Positions 1 through 8,061 are shown, numbered from the stretch's first letter. The stretch is 64,000 nt of DNA from Evansella alkalicola (GCF_019042735.1 NZ_JAHQCR010000016.1:13176-77175); one strand, 5' to 3'. Made by a program: numbers and translations. Notes: generated from the sequence alone by a model not told the origin.

Positions 1-615
1 AATGCTGTTTTACAAATAGATGCTCAAAAAGGTACAGGGGTGAAGGCGATTTCTCAAGAGGTTCAGTTATTAGCCAAGCCATTAACAGATAAAATGAGGG
101 CTAAAGGGATGAATCCAAGAGCTATTCGTGCTCTTATCCTTGGAATACCTAACGTAGGTAAATCTACAATAATAAATCGTCTAGCAGGAAAGAAAATTGC
201 TAAGATAGGTGATAGACCAGGTATTACAAAGGCACAGCAGTGGATTAAAGTAGGAAAAGAAATGGAATTATTAGATACGCCAGGTATTTTATGGCCTAAA
301 TTTGAAGACCAAGCGGTCGGGTATCGATTAGCGTTAACAGGTGCTATAAAAGAGGAAATTCTTGATTTACAAGATACAACTGTTTTTCTTTTGCGCTACC
401 TTAAAGAGCAATACCCAGAACGGCTCAAAAAAAGATATGGATTAACTGAGATTTCAGATGATGTGGTGGAAATTTATGATGAGATAGGAAAGAAGAGAGG
501 GTGCCTTATGTCTGGAGGTCTCGTTGATTATGATCGTGTGGCGGAAATCTTATTTAGAGAATTTCGTTCAGGAATGTTAGGACAAATCTCTTTGGAAATT
601 CCTACTGAGTCATAA
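1..615 (+). CDS. rbgA: Ribosome biogenesis GTPase RbgA (YlqF), C-terminal part; 5' end outside window
   Basis: Circularly permuted GTPase needed for late assembly of the 50S ribosomal subunit; it acts on the 45S precursor in the cytoplasm. The reading frame is open from base 1, so the gene begins upstream and the N-terminal G4/G5 part is missing here. Visible are the P-loop in GIPNVGKSTIINRL, the switch region GDRPGIT and the G3 motif LLDTPGILWPKF, in the order expected of the YlqF/YawG permuted family, followed by the helical C-terminal ANTAR-like domain with RYGLTEI and GCLMSGGLVDYDR. The protein ends at a normal family position. A hairpin terminator follows directly. Identification is firm; only the start is unseen. 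Confidence 0.95.
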   Translation, partial: NAVLQIDAQKGTGVKAISQEVQLLAKPLTDKMRAKGMNPRAIRALILGIPNVGKSTIINRLAGKKIAKIGDRPGITKAQQWIKVGKEMELLDTPGILWPKFEDQAVGYRLALTGAIKEEILDLQDTTVFLLRYLKEQYPERLKKRYGLTEISDDVVEIYDEIGKKRGCLMSGGLVDYDRVAEILFREFRSGMLGQISLEIPTES

Positions 616-645
616 AAGACACGCATGCTATGCGTGTCTTTTTCA
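616..645 (+). terminator. Intrinsic terminator after rbgA
   Basis: An 11-bp perfect stem (616-626 with 630-640) with a 3-nt loop, followed by a short T run, starts immediately after the rbgA stop codon. The remaining bases up to rnhB (646-779) show nothing else clear. Confidence 0.85.
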
Positions 646-779
646 ATTTGGCTACGTTGACAAAACTTTTACGAAAGTGTTCTTTAAACATAGATCATCC
701 ATTTAAAAAATAACTGGAGCAATCCGATAGTAATATTATAGAGACTAGCTGTAACTTTATGTAATTAGAGAGGTGTAAG

Positions 780-1565
780 ATGACTGATTTATCAATAAAA
801 GAAGTGAAAAATAGATTAGGGGAAATTACTAGTAAAGAAGATGAATTTTTGAAGGTTTTACAGGAAGACGATAGAAAAGGTGTGCAGAAACTGTTAAAAG
901 TATGGGAAAAAAATTATGAAAGAACTGAAAATTTAAAGCAACAATTTATGGATATGAGATATTATGAGGAGATGTATTGGGAACAAGGATATCAGTTTAT
1001 AGGAGGAGTTGATGAAGTGGGGAGAGGCCCACTTGCAGGTCCTGTGATCGCTTCGTGTGTCGTTATTTCTAAAGATTTTTTCTTGCCTGGACTAACGGAT
1101 TCAAAAAAATTAACGAAACAAAAGAGAGAAGAAATTTTTGAAATCATACAGTCCGAAGCTTTAGCTATTGGCATTGGTACAGCTAGCGCAGAAGAAATTG
1201 ATCAACATAATATCTATCAAGCTACGAAACTTGCTATGGAACGGGCAATTAGGCAAATAGAGGTACCTTTAGACTATTTACTCCTAGATGCTATGAAGTT
1301 ACCTGTTATAGTACCTCAAACTTCACTCATTAAGGGCGATTCTAAAAGTGTGAGTATTGCAGCAGCGTCTGTAATTGCAAAGGTCACGAGAGATAGCTAT
1401 ATGGAGGAACTGGCTGTCACCCATCCGCAATACGGGTTTGAAAGCAATATGGGCTATGGGACGAAAGAGCATCTTGAGGCGCTAAAAAACTTCGGTATAA
1501 CAAATGAGCATCGGCAATCATTTGCTCCAGTAAAGGAATACTCAAATAATTTATTTAGTTATTAA
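780..1565 (+). CDS. rnhB: Ribonuclease HII
   Basis: Removes RNA from RNA-DNA hybrids and starts excision of misincorporated ribonucleotides. The catalytic domain begins at about residue 73 with GVDEVGRGPLAGPV; D78 and E79 are the first two acidic metal ligands, D170 (in DYLLLDA) the third and D187 (in KGDS) the fourth. ISAA-like SIAAASVIAKVTRD and the YGFESNMGYGT C-terminal block are also present. The roughly 70-residue N-terminal extension is typical of Bacillus RNase HII, and 261 residues is the usual length. The ATG has a good AGAGGTG ribosome site. It leads a small operon with the FliK-like gene 18 nt downstream. Confidence 0.97.
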   Translation: MTDLSIKEVKNRLGEITSKEDEFLKVLQEDDRKGVQKLLKVWEKNYERTENLKQQFMDMRYYEEMYWEQGYQFIGGVDEVGRGPLAGPVIASCVVISKDFFLPGLTDSKKLTKQKREEIFEIIQSEALAIGIGTASAEEIDQHNIYQATKLAMERAIRQIEVPLDYLLLDAMKLPVIVPQTSLIKGDSKSVSIAAASVIAKVTRDSYMEELAVTHPQYGFESNMGYGTKEHLEALKNFGITNEHRQSFAPVKEYSNNLFSY

Positions 1566-1583
1566 CAGTTAAGGGGTGGTTTC

Positions 1584-2852
1584 ATGTTAAATCAGATTAA
1601 TCAAATCATGCAGACCATACCAACTGCTGCTGAGAAGAAGCTTCAGTTGAGAACTGGGCAATTATTTACTGGAAGGGTGACACATTGGTACCCTAATCAA
1701 TTAGCACAGATGAAACTTGGTACTATTACATTAACTGCAAGATTAGAAGCACAGCTAGAAAAAGGGAAGGATTATTGGTTTCGTGTAGTTGGAATGGAAG
1801 GAGTTCCAAAGCTGAAGGTTCTGGAAGATATACCCCTACATAATAATAAAGGATTTGAAACCATTAAGCCCCTTTTAACTAAGCTTGGCTTATCTCCTTC
1901 AAATACTGGTGGTCCTTATGAGCAGTTGGTACAACGATTGATTCAAGATAACATTCCATTTACTAAGCAGAACATAGTAGATGGTGGTGCATTGTTACAT
2001 GCTTCATTTGCAAAGTCTATAGAGGATTCCTATCAGATACTATTGCAAATGTTAAAACATAACCTCCCTTTAACAAAGGAGGTTTTCTTGAGCCTAAGTG
2101 GTTTGCACAACGATAGTACACTAGCTCAGTCAGTGTATGCATTGCAAAAAGGTTTAGCTCAATCAGATGATGAGTCACACATACAACTGAAAGAAATACT
2201 GCAGCAATTGGTGCAAATTGGTTTAGGAAAGGGGAGCACTCATAACCTACCTTTTAAAGGATCACTCATTAGTGATCTGTTTATTCAAATGGGGCTTCAA
2301 CATGAACGTGATATTGTGGAAAAAGCATTTCAACCTAACTTGAAATCATTGTTATTACAATATCTCCAAAACAGTTCACCGCAACACGGATGGTTACAGA
2401 ACCATGCAGCATTCATTTTAAATAGACTAACAGCACTGCAGTTGCTTTCTAATGAAGAAGGTCCTATATTACATACGATATTTCAAATTCCAATTATGCT
2501 TGGAGGGGAATATCGTGACTGGACAATTCAATGGGTTGGCAAAAGAAAGAAAAATGGTGAAATCGATGAGGAACACTGTCGTATCATTTTCTTTCTCGAT
2601 CTAGAATTTTTACAGGAAACGGTTATAGATGTGCAAATTCAAACTAAAATAGTCTCATTAATTATATATAATGAGCAACAAAAACCACTAGAGCTTCAAG
2701 CCTATTGGCATATGCTTCTAAAAAGAAATTTAGCAGTACACGACTATACATTGTCTTCCATTCAATGGAAAAATCCAGAAGAGAAGTCGACACTTAAAAA
2801 AGTGACCACAACTCACGATTACTCCACGCAAGGAGTTGATATACGAATATGA
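1584..2852 (+). CDS. ylqG: YlqG-type protein, probable FliK-like hook-length control homologue
   Basis: The position between rnhB and ylqH matches B. subtilis ylqG. The first 80 residues look like a beta-rich domain (pattern LRTGQLFTGRV, then LTARLEAQLEKGKDYWFRV). The middle is helical and rich in Leu and Gln. The C-terminal 110 residues alternate strands and helices in the style of the FliK hook domain: a strand before RIIFFLDLEFLQETV, a strand VSLIIYN, a helix LQAYWHMLLKRNL and a final strand. No signal peptide or membrane segment is seen. The stop overlaps the ylqH start (ATGA), indicating translational coupling to a FlhB-C-like partner; FliK and FlhB are known partners in export substrate switching. 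The function is inferred from topology and context, not from a decisive motif. Confidence 0.6.
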   Translation: MLNQINQIMQTIPTAAEKKLQLRTGQLFTGRVTHWYPNQLAQMKLGTITLTARLEAQLEKGKDYWFRVVGMEGVPKLKVLEDIPLHNNKGFETIKPLLTKLGLSPSNTGGPYEQLVQRLIQDNIPFTKQNIVDGGALLHASFAKSIEDSYQILLQMLKHNLPLTKEVFLSLSGLHNDSTLAQSVYALQKGLAQSDDESHIQLKEILQQLVQIGLGKGSTHNLPFKGSLISDLFIQMGLQHERDIVEKAFQPNLKSLLLQYLQNSSPQHGWLQNHAAFILNRLTALQLLSNEEGPILHTIFQIPIMLGGEYRDWTIQWVGKRKKNGEIDEEHCRIIFFLDLEFLQETVIDVQIQTKIVSLIIYNEQQKPLELQAYWHMLLKRNLAVHDYTLSSIQWKNPEEKSTLKKVTTTHDYSTQGVDIRI

Positions 2853-3142
2853 CTAAAGGTCAAAGCTCCATTAGACATCAAAAGGCAGTTGCACTAGGTT
2901 ATGAGAAGGAGATTGATGCAGCCCCCGTTGTCAAAGCAAAGGGGAAAGGCTATAGAGCAGCTGAAATTGTTAAAAGGGCAGAAGAAGCAAATATTCCAAT
3001 TCAGGAGGACGCTTCCCTCGTAGAACTCTTGTCTCAGCTCGAAATGAATCAACGTATCCCTCCTGCACTTTATGAAGTTGTAGCAGAAATTTTTTCTTTT
3101 ATATATAAACTTGATCAGTCAAAGAAAGGAAAACATTCCTAA
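2849..3142 (+). CDS. ylqH: FlhB C-terminal-domain-like protein (YlqH/FhlB)
   Basis: A free-standing 97-residue version of the cytoplasmic domain of the export-gate protein FlhB. It aligns with the end of FlhB in this same window: HQKAVALGYEKEIDAAPVVKAKGKGYRAAEIVKRAEEANIPIQED matches the part after the NPTH cleavage site, and PPALYEVVAEIFSFIYKL matches the FlhB C-terminus PEDLFKAVAEVLAYVYRI. The NPTH autocleavage motif itself is absent, so it represents only the FlhB-CC half. It is translationally coupled to the FliK-like gene upstream. Family homologues can partly replace FlhB-CC in other bacteria; a role as an alternative export substrate switch here is inference. Confidence 0.85.
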   Translation: MTKGQSSIRHQKAVALGYEKEIDAAPVVKAKGKGYRAAEIVKRAEEANIPIQEDASLVELLSQLEMNQRIPPALYEVVAEIFSFIYKLDQSKKGKHS

Positions 3143-3195
3143 GTTTCTTTTACTATTTTTAGGTCATCATAAGAAAAAAAGGAGGGATGATGACC

Positions 3196-3375
3196 ATGGC
3201 AAAAGAACGATCAAAATTAGTTGTTGATGGAATGGATGACTTTATTAACAGTCATAGAGAAGAAATCGCACAAGAATTTGGTGTGTTTCAATCAACGCTT
3301 CAAACGGACCAGAAAGCACATATGAATAGTGTCACAAAAAAAATAGTAAAGCAAAAGAATGAAGAGAAGCGATAA
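3196..3375 (+). CDS. Divergent alpha/beta-type small acid-soluble spore protein
   Basis: A 59-residue protein. The block HREEIAQEFGV matches the most conserved part of alpha/beta-type SASP, including the EIAQEF segment that the germination protease GPR cleaves; the N-terminal KLVVDGMDDFI and C-terminal TKKIVKQKNEEK echo the family's LVVPGAEQAL and ITKRLVQMAEQ. The central Gly/Asn-rich block is replaced by STLQTDQKAHMNSV, so DNA binding may be weaker than for a major SASP. ATG 3196 is chosen over the in-frame ATGs at 3187 and 3190 because the AAAGGAGG site at 3178-3185 then has normal spacing. SASPs coat spore DNA late in sporulation. It shares a transcript with the next gene, 2 nt away. Confidence 0.75.
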   Translation: MAKERSKLVVDGMDDFINSHREEIAQEFGVFQSTLQTDQKAHMNSVTKKIVKQKNEEKR

Positions 3376-3377
3376 GG

Positions 3378-3623
3378 ATGAAGAAAAAGAGAGAATTCGA
3401 ACCCAACCCAGAGACTCCATTAGACCATTGGGACGATACTATTGACCCTGCGATCATGTCTGGAGATCATTGGGTGGAGGAAGAAGAAGCCCCCTTATTG
3501 AATGATGATAATAGTACAAAGATGGAGTTAGAGACACATATGCCTTATCGTGGAATGCCTGGTGAAAGGTTTATGCACCCAACACACCAAGTTGGTGAAA
3601 AAAAATGGAATGATAAAGAGTAA
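3378..3623 (+). CDS. DUF3905-like small protein
   Basis: An 81-residue acidic protein with no membrane segment. The segment DPAIMSGDHWV and the later HPTHQVG recall the Bacillus DUF3905 family, whose signature I remember as DPAIMSGDEWVHPTNDIG; here about 36 residues separate the two halves of that signature, so the match is partial. The function is unknown. It sits 2 nt after the spore-protein gene and is followed by a terminator, so the two form a two-gene unit; a sporulation role is plausible by association only. The start has GATAAGGATG as a weak ribosome site, suggesting coupling to the upstream gene. Confidence 0.55.
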   Translation: MKKKREFEPNPETPLDHWDDTIDPAIMSGDHWVEEEEAPLLNDDNSTKMELETHMPYRGMPGERFMHPTHQVGEKKWNDKE

Positions 3624-3651
3624 AATGAAATAATTCAAGACAATAGAATGA

Positions 3652-3696
3652 GGCTGGGACAAGTAAAATGGAATACATTTATGTCCCAGCTTTTTT
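3652..3696 (+). terminator. Intrinsic terminator after the SASP/DUF3905 unit
   Basis: GGCTGGGACA (3652-3661) pairs with TGTCCCAGC (3682-3690), followed by a run of six to seven T. The GGCTGGGACA/TGTCCCAGC arm pair is a commonly recurring terminator-like hairpin in Firmicutes (recollection). Confidence 0.85.
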
Positions 3697-4014
3697 ACAT
3701 CTTCCCGAACGTGAAAGCCCACTCCTTTTAGTGGGAGTATCAGATAGCTACCCTAAAATAAGTTAAACTACAGTCTACTCGTTTTCACGCAAGGTACAAG
3801 TGCGACTTCTGCTCATTCTTCGCAGTGTCTTCTTTGCCGCGGGCGAACCGCAATCCTCCACAAATTTTTTTCAATATAGCCTATAACTTAGAATTTGTAA
3901 TATTTTAATTATTTAGATTATTCCGTATTAATGCAAAAGTGAGCTTATTATTCACAAAATTGTCGAAAAGTATAGTAAAATAAGCATTGTGTGATAAATG
4001 GGTGTTTCATATTA
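3697..4014. repeat. Intergenic repeat region upstream of sucC
   Basis: No gene is seen. At 3718-3735 there is a 6-bp hairpin (CCCACT with AGTGGG, loop CCTTTT) followed by AGTATCAG; related hairpins lie at 6748-6766 and 6796-6815. From about 3776 to 3860 runs a second element whose core at 3808-3828 is an exact reverse complement of 6892-6912. Its right part (TTTGCCGCGGGCGAACCGCAATCCTCC-like, in pieces) resembles the degenerate 'CGCTTTCCGCGGGC...AGCCTCCT' repeat common in Bacillaceae genomes; that resemblance is from memory. The rest, to about 4014, is AT-rich and featureless. Confidence 0.6.
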
Positions 4015-4043
4015 TTTTCACATGATTTTCGCCCGAGCATAAT
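4015..4043 (+). promoter_or_regulatory. Candidate sigma-A promoter for sucCD
   Basis: TTTTCA (4015-4020), 17-nt spacer, CATAAT (4038-4043). It lies 130 nt ahead of the sucC start, in the expected orientation. The -35 match is only moderate. No catabolite-repression (cre) site was recognised nearby. Confidence 0.4.
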
Positions 4044-4176
4044 AGTTTGATAAAGGGATTTGTGATCAATTTAGCGAATCCATGTATGGAACAGATCATA
4101 CAAATATGAAGTGTATGATTCAAAACCAGTGATGTGAATGAACATTCACATTAATTACTCAGTAAGGAGGATGGCT

Positions 4177-5340
4177 ATGAATATCCATGAGTATCAAGGT
4201 AAAGAAATTCTAAGAAGCTACGGCGTGGCAGTTCCGAATGGTAAAGTTGCTTATTCTGTTGAAGAAGCAGTAGAGGCTGCAAAATCTTTAGGGACTGATG
4301 TAACCGTTGTAAAGGCACAAATCCATGCAGGTGGAAGAGGTAAAGCCGGAGGGGTTAAGGTAGCTAAAAGCTTAGAGGAGGTACGTACATACGCTGATGA
4401 CATCCTTGGGAAGACATTAGTCACACATCAGACGGGTCCTGAAGGTAAGGAAGTTAAGAGACTGCTTATCGAAGAAGGATGTGATATTAAAAGTGAATAT
4501 TACATTGGACTTGTAGTTGACCGTGCCACTGATCGTGTTGTAATGATGGGATCAGAAGAAGGTGGTACTGAAATTGAAGAAGTTGCTGAGAAAACTCCTG
4601 AGAAAATATTTAAGGAAGTAGTAGATCCAGTTGTTGGACTCATGCCATACCAGGCTAGAAGACTAGCATTTAACATTAACATTCCTAAAGAGTTAGTCAG
4701 GGAAGCGGTTAAATTTATGATGGGTCTATACCAAGTGTTTGTTGATAAAGATTGTTCTATTGCTGAAATTAACCCTCTTGTAACAACAGGAGATGGTAAA
4801 GTAATGGCACTGGATGCAAAACTTAATTTTGACTCTAATGCTTTATTCAGACAAAAGGCTGTATTAGAATATCGTGATTTAGATGAAGAAGATCCTAAAG
4901 AAATAGAAGCTTCTAAGTTTGACTTAAGTTATATTTCATTAGACGGTAATATCGGATGTATGGTAAATGGTGCAGGACTTGCAATGGCAACGATGGATAT
5001 CATCAAACATTATAATGGTGATCCTGCCAACTTCCTTGATGTTGGTGGCGGCGCAACAAAAGAAAAGGTAACAGAAGCATTCAAAATCATACTTTCTGAT
5101 GAAGATGTTAAAGGAATATATGTCAACATTTTTGGTGGAATTATGAAATGTGATGTTATCGCAGAAGGTGTTGTAGCGGCGACGAAGGAAGTGGGATTAA
5201 ATATTCCTCTCGTTGTACGTTTAGAAGGAACGAACGTTGATCTAGGAAAGAAAATTTTAAAAGAATCAGGACTAGATATTACAGCGGCAGATTCAATGGC
5301 CGATGGAGCAGAAAAAATCGTTTCTCTAGTTAAAGCGTAG
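4177..5340 (+). CDS. sucC: Succinate-CoA ligase [ADP-forming] subunit beta
   Basis: Beta subunit of succinyl-CoA synthetase in the TCA cycle (succinyl-CoA + ADP + Pi to succinate + CoA + ATP), a complex with SucD. It has an ATP-grasp fold: MNIHEYQGKEILRSYG at the start, K46 and the glycine loop GGRGKAGG (52-59) for nucleotide binding, EINPLV with a magnesium ligand, and the C-terminal NGAGLAMATMD...LDVGGGA ligase domain. At 387 residues it has family length. An in-frame ATG at 4138 lacks a ribosome site, whereas ATG 4177 follows AAGGAGG with 6-nt spacing and gives the conserved N-terminus. sucD follows after 17 nt. Confidence 0.98.
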   Translation: MNIHEYQGKEILRSYGVAVPNGKVAYSVEEAVEAAKSLGTDVTVVKAQIHAGGRGKAGGVKVAKSLEEVRTYADDILGKTLVTHQTGPEGKEVKRLLIEEGCDIKSEYYIGLVVDRATDRVVMMGSEEGGTEIEEVAEKTPEKIFKEVVDPVVGLMPYQARRLAFNINIPKELVREAVKFMMGLYQVFVDKDCSIAEINPLVTTGDGKVMALDAKLNFDSNALFRQKAVLEYRDLDEEDPKEIEASKFDLSYISLDGNIGCMVNGAGLAMATMDIIKHYNGDPANFLDVGGGATKEKVTEAFKIILSDEDVKGIYVNIFGGIMKCDVIAEGVVAATKEVGLNIPLVVRLEGTNVDLGKKILKESGLDITAADSMADGAEKIVSLVKA

Positions 5341-5357
5341 GAAAGGCGGGATAAAAT

Positions 5358-6263
5358 ATGAGCATTTTAATCAATAAGGACACGAAAGTTATTGTTCAAG
5401 GGATTACAGGTGCTACAGGTCTATTTCACACTAAGCAGGCTGTGGAATATGGAACGAATATCGTTGGCGGTGTAACACCAGGAAAAGGCGGAACAGAAGT
5501 GGAAGGAATACCTGTATTTGATACGGTTTCTGACGCTGTTGCAAAAACTGGAGCAAATGCATCTGTTATCTACGTTCCACCTCCGTTTGCAGCTGATGCA
5601 ATTATGGAAGCGGCAGATGCAGGAGTAGAGCTTGTTATCACAATTACTGAAGGTATTCCAGTAACTGACATGATAAAGGTTAAACGTTATTTGGAAGGTA
5701 AGGATACTCGATTAATAGGACCAAACTGTCCTGGAGTTATCACACCTGAAGAATGTAAAATCGGTATTATGCCTGGTTATATTCATAAAAAAGGACATGT
5801 AGGTGTAGTATCAAGATCTGGTACATTAACTTATGAGGCGGTTCATCAGCTCTCAACAGAGGGGATTGGACAATCAACTGCTGTAGGAATTGGTGGGGAC
5901 CCAGTTAATGGAACTAATTTCATAGATACATTGAAGCTATTCAATGAAGATCCTGATACCTATGCTGTGATAATGATCGGTGAGATCGGTGGTACAGCTG
6001 AGGAAGAAGCAGCAGAGTGGATCAAAGCAAATATGAAAAAACCAGTAGTCGGGTTTATAGGTGGTCAAACTGCACCTCCTGGGAAACGTATGGGCCATGC
6101 TGGAGCTATTATTTCAGGTGGTAAAGGAACAGCTGCTGAGAAGATTAAAACACTCCAGTCTTGTGGTGTGGAGGTAGCAGAAACGCCAGCAGTTATGGGT
6201 GAAACATTAATCAAAGTCCTGAAGGAAACAGGCCTTTACGAACAATGTGTGACACATAAATAA
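5358..6263 (+). CDS. sucD: Succinate-CoA ligase subunit alpha
   Basis: CoA-binding and phospho-carrier subunit partnering SucC. The CoA Rossmann motif GITGATGLFHTKQAVEYG lies at residues 15-32; SRSGTLTYE and GGDPVNGT follow, and the phosphohistidine is H247 in RMGHAGAIISGGKGTA. Its length, 301 residues, is normal. The ribosome site is AAAGGCGGG ahead of ATG 5358. It is co-transcribed with sucC and is the last gene of the operon, with a hairpin right behind it. Confidence 0.98.
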   Translation: MSILINKDTKVIVQGITGATGLFHTKQAVEYGTNIVGGVTPGKGGTEVEGIPVFDTVSDAVAKTGANASVIYVPPPFAADAIMEAADAGVELVITITEGIPVTDMIKVKRYLEGKDTRLIGPNCPGVITPEECKIGIMPGYIHKKGHVGVVSRSGTLTYEAVHQLSTEGIGQSTAVGIGGDPVNGTNFIDTLKLFNEDPDTYAVIMIGEIGGTAEEEAAEWIKANMKKPVVGFIGGQTAPPGKRMGHAGAIISGGKGTAAEKIKTLQSCGVEVAETPAVMGETLIKVLKETGLYEQCVTHK

Positions 6264-6280
6264 GATTCTTCATTGCCTAC

Positions 6281-6304
6281 TCCCCTAGATTTGTCTCTAG
6301 GGGA
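6281..6304 (+). terminator. Hairpin after sucD, probable terminator
   Basis: A 9-bp stem (6281-6289 with 6296-6304) and 6-nt loop 18 nt after the sucD stop. The T tract behind it is poor, so termination efficiency is uncertain. Confidence 0.6.
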
Positions 6305-7019
6305 TCTAGGCCTTCTATTAATTAAATCCTCTTTTTATTCCTTAGAAACTTATCGATAAAAATCCCAAATCACTAATAACGTTTAATAATCAAATTTAGA
6401 CTTTTACAGGAAAAGAAACGTCTTCATGAAAGATGGATTGATTTTGGATTTTACAAAATACAAAGAGATTTATACTCTGCATTACTGTTAATGAACTGTA
6501 AAAATAACTTAAACGAAATAGATAGAGATAGGTGTAACCAGAGTTTCGATCAATTTAGGTCCATGCATGATTTAGAGATAGTACGGTTGAAATTGAAAGA
6601 AAAAACACCCGTTAGCATGGGCGTTTAAAGATGAATATCGGTTTAGGAACGAACCGAAACGAATGCTAATAGAAACAGAGTTTTCTTTGTTCGTAAAAGC
6701 CTAGTTGAACATATATGAGTTCTGATGTGTTGTAACTTGAAGAGTTCATTCTCTTTTAGTGAGAATATCGGAGTAGTATATAAGTAAACTAGAACCCCAT
6801 TCCTTTAGGTGTGGGAGTATCAGGAAAAGTAGAAACATCTCGCATTGGTGTCGAAGTTACACTGGTTCCTGTGGGATTAACTGCAAAGCAAACACTGCGA
6901 AGAATGAGCAGATGTTTTACATGTGCTTGTGATAAAAGCGAGTCTCTGTAGTGAGTTTAATTTTGAAATGCGATTTTTAATTGGATAAAAAAATAATCGT
7001 GAGGAAGGGTCGAAACAAA
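6305..7019. repeat. Long intergenic region between sucD and dprA with hairpin repeats
   Basis: No convincing gene on either strand. At 6748-6766 a hairpin (ATTCTC with GAGAAT) and at 6796-6815 a second one (CCCAT with GTGGG) share the core TTTAGTGRGARTATC with the hairpin at 3718. Bases 6892-6912 are an exact inverted copy of 3808-3828, with weaker similarity extending on both sides. The arrangement looks like decayed copies of small mobile or REP-like elements; the hairpin with its 3' extension recalls right ends of IS200/IS605-type elements, but no transposase or TnpB remnant was found. Confidence 0.55.
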
Positions 7020-7892
7020 ATGAATAAAATTATCGATCGTCTTTTACATATCCATTATTGCTGCTACGGTAATTGTAGAATCGTAACAAATATTTTTCAA
7101 CAAGATCCGACATTGACCGAGGTATATAAAATGGATGAGTGGGATCTTATAAAAAAATGTCATTTCCCACAAAAACAAGCGATACAGTTCATACGTCTTT
7201 TAAAAGAAGTAAATTGTGAAAAACTGAAAATAGAATACAATAACAAAGGTATCAACTATATTTCTATCTTCGATGCTGATTACCCACCTTTACTGAAAAC
7301 AATCTATGATCCCCCCCTAATCATTTACTATCAAGGAAATAAACAGCTTTTTTCACTACCTCATCATTTAAGTGTCGTTGGCACTAGACACCCAAGTCAC
7401 TACATAAAAGACGAGCTAGAAAAAGTTCTACAACCTGTACTAGAGCGGAATATTGTTATCGTTAGTGGTATGGCATTAGGAGTTGATAAAATGGCCCATG
7501 AAACTACGATACTATACAACGGACATACCATTGGTGTTTTAGCATATGGTTTAGACCATATCTATCCCCTTTCTAATAAAGATTTGTTCCAATCTATGAA
7601 AAAAGATCATTTACTCATGTCGGAATATCCTCCTTACGTACGTCCACAAAAATGGCAATTTCCAGAACGTAACAGGTTAATAAGCGGTCTTTCAAGAGGG
7701 ACTTTAGTTGTTGAAGCAAAGGAACGGAGTGGTTCCTTAATAACAAGTGACTTAGCTCTTCAACAAGGACGAGATGTTTATGCTTTTCCTGGGCGTATTT
7801 TTAGTGAAGAATCAATAGGGACGAATAAGTTAATACAAGAAGGTGCAAAAATGATACTACATGGTAATGATATTTTGGAAGAATATTTTTAA
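7020..7892 (+). CDS. dprA: DNA processing protein DprA (Smf)
   Basis: Loads RecA onto single-stranded DNA taken up during transformation. A short helical N-terminal part (residues 1-70) precedes the Rossmann DNA-binding domain: DADYPPLLKTIYDPPLIIYYQG, VVGTRHPSHY, IVSGMALGVDKMAHETTI, ERNRLISGLSRGTLVVEAKERSGSL and DVYAFPGRI. No C-terminal winged helix (DprA DML1-like) is present, as in Bacillus. ATG 7020 follows GAGGAAGGG; the reading frame also opens at TTG 6981, which has no ribosome site. At 290 residues the length is normal. Its presence suggests natural competence genes but does not prove transformability. Confidence 0.96.
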   Translation: MNKIIDRLLHIHYCCYGNCRIVTNIFQQDPTLTEVYKMDEWDLIKKCHFPQKQAIQFIRLLKEVNCEKLKIEYNNKGINYISIFDADYPPLLKTIYDPPLIIYYQGNKQLFSLPHHLSVVGTRHPSHYIKDELEKVLQPVLERNIVIVSGMALGVDKMAHETTILYNGHTIGVLAYGLDHIYPLSNKDLFQSMKKDHLLMSEYPPYVRPQKWQFPERNRLISGLSRGTLVVEAKERSGSLITSDLALQQGRDVYAFPGRIFSEESIGTNKLIQEGAKMILHGNDILEEYF

Positions 7893-8032
7893 TAGATAGT
7901 ATAAAAAAAAGGGGAGGTTGTGAAGAATTTAAGTGTTCGCAAAATTTAAAAATTCAAATAATTTTTTTGATTAAAATCCTTGTTATGAGTGAGGGTAGGA
8001 AAGAAAATTTCAAAAAATTAATCAAAACATGT

Positions 8033-8061
8033 TTGACAAATCGTGAAATAGTGTTTAATAA
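8033..8061 (+). promoter_or_regulatory. Sigma-A promoter for topA
   Basis: TTGACA (8033-8038), exactly 17-nt spacer, TAATAA (8056-8061), about 80 nt ahead of the topA start. The -35 hexamer is perfect. Confidence 0.75.

Noticed and set aside
3134..3171. Possible sigma-G promoter ahead of the SASP gene (CATCATA at 3165)
   Set aside because: No acceptable -35 at 18 nt, and the start point would fall on the ribosome site itself.
3528..3722. Minus-strand open frame over the end of the DUF3905-like gene and the terminator
   Set aside because: It runs through the terminator hairpin, has no ribosome site and no recognisable features.
6600..6632. Short inverted repeat ACACCC/GGGCGT in the sucD-dprA gap as a terminator
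   Set aside because: The stem is only five to six pairs with a mismatch and serves no adjacent gene.
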